From Companilactobacillus insicii (GTDB lineage: Bacteria; Bacillota; Bacilli; Lactobacillales; Lactobacillaceae), in the NCBI RefSeq assembly GCF_003946015.1, contig NZ_RHNU01000003.1, positions 1 to 64,000 of the forward strand: a stretch of DNA of 64,000 bases, in the 5' to 3' direction. Below, in pieces: positions 61,718 to 64,000 of the stretch (position 1 is its first letter; the number at the start of each line of letters is the position of its first letter). The notes below the pieces were generated by a model, which was given only the letters and a program-made list of their open reading frames with translations, made no database searches and was not told where the DNA came from. A program made the translations under genes and the position numbers.

Positions 61718-62542
61718 ATGAATAATCTAGGTGAAATTTTTAGAGCACGTAGAATTGAATTGAAATTATCACAAAAAAACACGTGTGAAAATATTTGTTC
61801 TCAACCAATGTTATCTTCCATTGAGCAAGGCAAATACATTCCCAATTCCCAAATTCTAATCTCATTATGCAAAAGACTAAAAATTGACATGAATTCATTA
61901 AGCCTTCATGATAATTATCAAATCAGCAATCTAAATGATTTTAATAATACAATTGAGAATCTTTGTAATAATCATAAGTATGTTGAATTGAAAGAATTTC
62001 TACTATCTGAAACAACAATTAAAAACATAAATAACGAACAACAGGCTCAAGCTTATTATTACTATCTAAGTATTTCATATATACAAGCAGACAATGACCT
62101 GGACAACTTTGAGTATAATTTAAAGTTAGCAATGGCTGAACATAAAAATCCTACTAAATTAACAACATTGGATAGATTAATTTTTATTTCAATGTCTACA
62201 CTTTATGCTAAAAAGAAAGATAAGAATAAATCGCTGGAATATCTAACTGAGGCTTTTAAAAAATTTGAAATTTCTAATTTTGAACACAATCAGATTATAA
62301 TTTTTTATTTGGCCGCATATTCTAATATCTTACTAGAAAAAAATATCGATGCCCTTAATTGGATTAACCAAGGCATCGACTTTGCTACAAAAAATAATTC
62401 TCATTATATGCTAGCTAATTTATACTACTTACTTGCAAAAACTCTAGTAATAGAAGGCAAAGATACTTTAGCTCTAAACTCTAAAAATAGAGCTGAAATA
62501 TTCACCGAATTGTTCAAAGAAAAAATCTTTGAATTTAATTGA
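61718..62542 (+). CDS. XRE-family regulator with TPR domain (RNPP/Rgg-like)
   Basis: 274-aa regulator: N-terminal helix-turn-helix (about residues 5-58, IFRARRIELKLSQKNTCENI and SQPMLSSIEQGKYIPN) and a C-terminal domain of paired helices (about 75-270) like the peptide-binding TPR repeats of Rgg/PlcR/PrgX. Such proteins answer to small secreted peptides, but no pheromone gene was identified nearby. TTGGAG lies 5 nt before ATG. Divergent from the MDR gene and possibly its controller. Confidence 0.85.
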   Translation: MNNLGEIFRARRIELKLSQKNTCENICSQPMLSSIEQGKYIPNSQILISLCKRLKIDMNSLSLHDNYQISNLNDFNNTIENLCNNHKYVELKEFLLSETTIKNINNEQQAQAYYYYLSISYIQADNDLDNFEYNLKLAMAEHKNPTKLTTLDRLIFISMSTLYAKKKDKNKSLEYLTEAFKKFEISNFEHNQIIIFYLAAYSNILLEKNIDALNWINQGIDFATKNNSHYMLANLYYLLAKTLVIEGKDTLALNSKNRAEIFTELFKEKIFEFN

Positions 62543-62571
62543 TTTTTACTTAATTTGATTGCTTACGCAAT

Positions 62572-64000
62572 TTATAAATCTTGCTGGAATTCTGTAATCA
62601 TTTTATATTCTGGTTCTAGCGATTCAGTAACTCGTTTCCAAATTGGAAACAGTTTCTCATAAATCTTTGCATTATCAGCATTAGGACGCAAAACATCAGT
62701 AATTCCAATCATATTCTTTACTTCTGAAATATTATCAATATATCCTAAGCTATAAAATCCTAGAACCACCGCACCCAAACAAGAACTCTCGAAACTTTCA
62801 GGTATTGTCACATTTTGATTAAAGATATCAGCTAACATCTGACGCCACAATTCAGACCTAGCGAACCCACCAGTTGCTTGTATTCTAGCAGGCTTACCAG
62901 TAATACTTTCAATCAAACACATAACTGAATACAAATTAAAAACAATTCCCTCAAGAGCTGAACGAATCATATGAGCTCTAGTATGTTGCCGGGTTAGTCC
63001 AAAATATGATCCACGTGCATATGCATTCCAAATCAGTGCTCTCTCACCACCTAAATATGGTTGAAATAGTAAGCCATTTGAGCCGGCCGGAATTTTACTT
63101 GCCATTTTAGTCAACTGATCATAACTAAACTCTGAATTGAATAATTGATCACGAACCCAGCGAAAAACAATTCCACCATTATTGACTGGGCCGCCAATTA
63201 CCCATTTATCCTTAGTAAGTGCATAACAAAATAACTTTTCATTAGGATCAATTATTGGTTTATCTACAACAACACGTACAGCTCCACTAGTGCCAATCGT
63301 TACGGCGACAACTCCATTTTCGATAGCATTGACACCTAGATTAGATAAGACTCCATCACTAGCACCTAATACAAACGGAACAGTTGAACTAATATTTAAA
63401 ATATCACTATACTCTTTATTAATTCCTGTCACATAATCTGTCGTATTAACAACATCAGGCAAACGTGTTTCTTCTATATTAAGTAAGTTCAAAACTTGCG
63501 GTTCCCACTTTAAATTAAAAATATTAAATATCCCGGTCGCTGATGCAATTGAATAATCAACTTTATAAATTCCGAATAATTTATAGAAAATATAGGACTT
63601 AATATCAATGAATTTTTTAGCTTGACTATACAACGTTGGCTTTTCATTTTTTAACCACAGAAGTTTTGACAATGGGGACATGGGATGAATAGGTGTCCCT
63701 GTTTTTGCATATATCTCTGAACCAAGTCCATTTTTACTTAATTCATCTGAGTATTTGGCAGCTCGATTATCTGCCCACGTAATTGCACGAGTTAAAGGAC
63801 GATTATTTTCATCCATTAAAATCAAACTGTGCATAGCCGTCGAAAATGAGACAAATTTTATTTTACTGGTATCGATATTAATAACAACTTCTTTAATAGT
63901 GGCAATCACTGCTGAAAAAATCTCATCAGGATCTTCTTCAGCCATACCTGGTTCAGTCTGATACAACTTATATCCCTTGTTGGAATGAGATATTACTTTG
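62572..64000 (-). CDS. gntK: gluconate kinase, FGGY family (5' end beyond window)
   Basis: Carbohydrate kinase phosphorylating gluconate to 6-phosphogluconate. The frame is open to base 64000, so the start and roughly 30-40 N-terminal residues lie outside. Seen: KGYKLYQTEPGMAEEDPDEI, ISFSTAMHSLILMD-like FVSFSTAMHSLILMDENN, WADNRAAKY, GASDGVLSNLGVNAIENG and GTSGAVRVV, with the C-terminal ATGGFARSELWRQMLADIF FGGY signature (quoted in part). Closest to lactobacillar GntK; xylulokinase is less likely. Convergent with the regulator at 61718, 29 nt apart, without a clear terminator. Confidence 0.88.
   Translation of the reverse strand, partial: KVISHSNKGYKLYQTEPGMAEEDPDEIFSAVIATIKEVVINIDTSKIKFVSFSTAMHSLILMDENNRPLTRAITWADNRAAKYSDELSKNGLGSEIYAKTGTPIHPMSPLSKLLWLKNEKPTLYSQAKKFIDIKSYIFYKLFGIYKVDYSIASATGIFNIFNLKWEPQVLNLLNIEETRLPDVVNTTDYVTGINKEYSDILNISSTVPFVLGASDGVLSNLGVNAIENGVVAVTIGTSGAVRVVVDKPIIDPNEKLFCYALTKDKWVIGGPVNNGGIVFRWVRDQLFNSEFSYDQLTKMASKIPAGSNGLLFQPYLGGERALIWNAYARGSYFGLTRQHTRAHMIRSALEGIVFNLYSVMCLIESITGKPARIQATGGFARSELWRQMLADIFNQNVTIPESFESSCLGAVVLGFYSLGYIDNISEVKNMIGITDVLRPNADNAKIYEKLFPIWKRVTESLEPEYKMITEFQQDL

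Noticed and set aside
1-64000. tRNA, rRNA, CRISPR array, intact IS or prophage
   Set aside because: No cloverleaf with GTTCGA-type T-loop, no regularly spaced repeats and no transposase, integrase or phage structural gene was seen by eye; tRNAscan-SE, a CRISPR finder and ISfinder would settle this.

Overview
The window is AT-rich, gene-dense DNA from a Gram-positive bacterium with strong Shine-Dalgarno sites. Two families of surface protein (WxL domains, and a SLAP-type repeat joined to NlpC/P60), a tetrahydrofolate (THF) riboswitch in front of folT, a Bacillus-type LexA box and a fermentative streptococcal-style hut locus all point to Lactobacillales, most likely Lactobacillaceae (a Companilactobacillus-like species is a guess). 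No rRNA, tRNA, CRISPR array or intact insertion sequence was seen. One hairpin resembles two fused IS3/IS150-type ends.

Layout. 1-4 kb: an NmrA-like oxidoreductase and an XRE regulator/PLDc_N/ABC-2 transporter operon. 4-13 kb: cell-surface genes, namely a DUF916-DUF3324 protein, a WxL protein and two tandem L-type lectin/WxL paralogues, with a flavodoxin-fold reductase and a B3/B4-domain protein between them. 13-15 kb: an SOS cassette (Y-family polymerase, an unknown protein, YolD) whose LexA box fills the space between -35 and -10. 15-18 kb: an ABC importer of the aromatic amino acid type, preceded by what looks like a phenylalanine-codon leader peptide and alternative hairpins. 18-23 kb: divergent threonine genes (hom-lysC and thrC-thrB). 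23-29 kb: MFS pump with HxlR regulator, PheB-like ACT protein, a 50-aa membrane peptide, folC, folT with its riboswitch, a formate/nitrite channel and a YitT protein.

29.6-43.9 kb is a complete histidine degradation locus: hutH, permease, hutD, fhs, fchA, ftcD, a 1019-aa BTAD/ATPase/TPR regulator, hutI, and divergent hutU. It should convert histidine to glutamate with the formimino carbon passed to THF. Formate-THF ligase running in reverse would then give ATP and formate, and the nearby formate channel and folate genes fit this. Three copies of a heptamer direct repeat (TGTCAAA, 11-bp period) occur in the three large intergenic regions of this locus and are proposed as the regulator's binding sites.

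44-64 kb is a more accessory stretch: NlpC/P60 endopeptidase, two cation/proton antiporters, two flavodoxins, aldo-keto reductase with divergent LysR gene, tRNA-dihydrouridine synthase, a RelBE-type module, free-methionine sulfoxide reductase, DMT transporter, two MDR oxidoreductases, LysM-3D wall protein, an RNPP-like regulator and an edge-truncated gluconate kinase. It holds four related small Rossmann proteins: two intact, one broken by an in-frame stop and one degenerate. Three matching MerR-type promoters with 19-bp spacers sit in front of three of them, and the MerR gene is next to one, suggesting a small local regulon.
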